From assembly GCA_023261525.1 (NCBI GenBank), contig JAHFOU010000117.1, forward strand, positions 1 through 7,067: a stretch of DNA of 7,067 bases. Reading direction: 5' to 3'. Positions 6,334 through 7,067 of the stretch are shown here, one piece after another; position 1 is the first letter of the stretch, and each line of letters begins with the position of its first letter. Source of the stretch: Planctomycetota bacterium (lineage in GTDB: Bacteria > Planctomycetota > SBBH01 > JAHFOU01). The translations under genes and the position numbers were made by a program. The notes beneath the pieces are model-generated. The model saw only the letters and a program-made list of their open reading frames with translations, searched no databases and had not been told where the DNA came from.

Positions 6334-7067
6334 ATGCGCCACGCCCTGACCTTCGCCCTGCTCGGAACCCTGCTCTGGAACCCCGCGTTGCGCGCGGAAG
6401 AGCCCAAGGGGGAGCGGGGGGACTGGACCGGGGCGATCCGCAGGGTGGCCAAGAGCGCCTCCCCGGCGGTGGTGAGCATCCTCACCACCCGCACGGCCAC
6501 CCAGACCCTCCTCAAGGACGGGGAGCTTCCCGACCCCCTGGAAGGCCTCCCGGAGGCCCTGAAGCGGCGGTTCCGCCAGCGCATGCCCGCCCCGGAGGGG
6601 GAGTTCGAGACCCAGGGCCAGGGCTCGGGCGTCATCCTCGACGCCGCCAAGGGCCTCATCCTGACCAACCACCACGTGGTGGACTCCGCCCGGACCGTGA
6701 AGGTCCACCTCCAGGACGGGCGGGAGCTGGAGGGCAAGGTGGTCGGCAGCGACCCCAAGTCCGACATCGCCGTGGTCCGGATCGAGGCGGAGAACCTGAA
6801 GGCGGCCCCGCTCGGGGACTCGGACGCCATGGAGACGGGGGACTGGGTGGTGGCCATCGGGGCCCCCTTCGGCCTGGAGCAGACCGTCACGGCCGGCATC
6901 GTCAGCGCCAAGGGGCGGGGCAACGTGAACGTGATCCATTCCCAGTTCGCCGAGCAGGACTTCCTCCAGACCGACGCGGCCATCAACCCCGGCAACTCCG
7001 GGGGGCCCCTCCTGAACCTCCAGGGCGAGGTCATCGGGATCAACACGGCCATCGCGGGAGGCTCCGG
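6334..7067 (+). CDS. HtrA/Deg-family periplasmic serine protease (3' partial)
   Basis: The first 244 codons and part of the next are present; the gene runs off the window. Residues 1-21 are a Sec signal peptide (MRHALTFALLGTLLWNPALRA), with probable cleavage after A21 in ALRA. The protease domain follows: VAKSASPAVVSIL (38-50), a linker with charged residues (60-93), QGSGVIL (96-102), then the catalytic triad His114 in LTNHHVV, Asp144 in SDIAVV and Ser222 in INPGNSGGPLLN. GAPFGLEQTVTAGIVS (176-191) is the oxyanion and substrate-pocket region typical of Deg proteins. All catalytic residues are intact, so an active quality-control protease that degrades misfolded envelope proteins is expected. 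Complete family members have one or two PDZ domains after the protease, which would lie beyond the window. Its place after two envelope genes fits a housekeeping or envelope-stress role. DegP, DegQ and DegS-like forms cannot be told apart here, so no symbol is given. Confidence 0.93.
   Translation, partial: MRHALTFALLGTLLWNPALRAEEPKGERGDWTGAIRRVAKSASPAVVSILTTRTATQTLLKDGELPDPLEGLPEALKRRFRQRMPAPEGEFETQGQGSGVILDAAKGLILTNHHVVDSARTVKVHLQDGRELEGKVVGSDPKSDIAVVRIEAENLKAAPLGDSDAMETGDWVVAIGAPFGLEQTVTAGIVSAKGRGNVNVIHSQFAEQDFLQTDAAINPGNSGGPLLNLQGEVIGINTAIAGGS

Noticed and set aside
6664..6684. LTNHHVV in place of the more usual LTNNHVV at the HtrA active-site His
   Set aside because: The catalytic His is still in place; the neighbouring Asn-to-His change is common variation and does not suggest loss of activity.
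4161..6939. Minus-strand frames opposite the lipoprotein, membrane protein and protease genes
   Set aside because: All are Gly/Gln/Pro-rich shadows without recognisable motifs, opposite genes with strong family signals.

Overview
The window joins two very different kinds of DNA. Bases 1 to about 1,580 are visibly AT-richer, with mixed codon use. From about 1,600 to the end the sequence is extremely GC-rich, with Leu codons almost all CTG/CTC and G or C at most third positions. Protein types (Rhs tail, lipoprotein with LAGC lipobox, HtrA-type periplasmic protease, membrane glycosyltransferase-like protein) point to a diderm, high-GC bacterium. A soil or sediment group such as Holophagae-type Acidobacteriota is one possibility, but this is a guess from gene style only.

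Region 1 (1-1420, + strand) is the 3' end of an Rhs-type polymorphic toxin gene. The end of the Rhs core (GNPANGTDPMGL) is followed by a variable C-terminal part, then two small genes in overlapping reading frames (TAATG, then GTGA). The first small gene is the likely immunity gene. The second, about 70 codons, has no role I can assign. The three genes look translationally coupled, as expected of a toxin/immunity cassette, and their composition suggests acquisition or exchange of the cassette. Bases 1421-1581 hold no convincing gene.

Region 2 (1582-2805, - strand) is a complete 12-helix major facilitator transporter. It is divergent from region 3 across only 29 bases (2806-2834). That gap holds a perfect TATAAT for the transporter and a plausible overlapping promoter for the + strand gene. 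Both are placed so that the transcripts would start at or almost at the ATG (leaderless).

Region 3 (2835-7067, + strand) starts with a 757-residue lipoprotein that has the M16 (pitrilysin/processing peptidase) layout but has lost the zinc-binding HxxEH residues. Through an ATGA overlap it is coupled to a 389-residue multi-spanning membrane protein resembling GT-C-type cell-surface glycopolymer proteins. After 59 bases and a good Shine-Dalgarno comes an HtrA/Deg-family serine protease with an intact catalytic triad, cut by the window end before any PDZ domain. The three encode envelope proteins and may form one transcription unit.

The points most worth a second look are the catalytically dead M16 lipoprotein coupled to a glycosyltransferase-like membrane protein, the Rhs toxin cassette with an extra small third gene, and the very compact divergent promoter. 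I found no CRISPR array, RNA gene, complete insertion sequence or attachment site.
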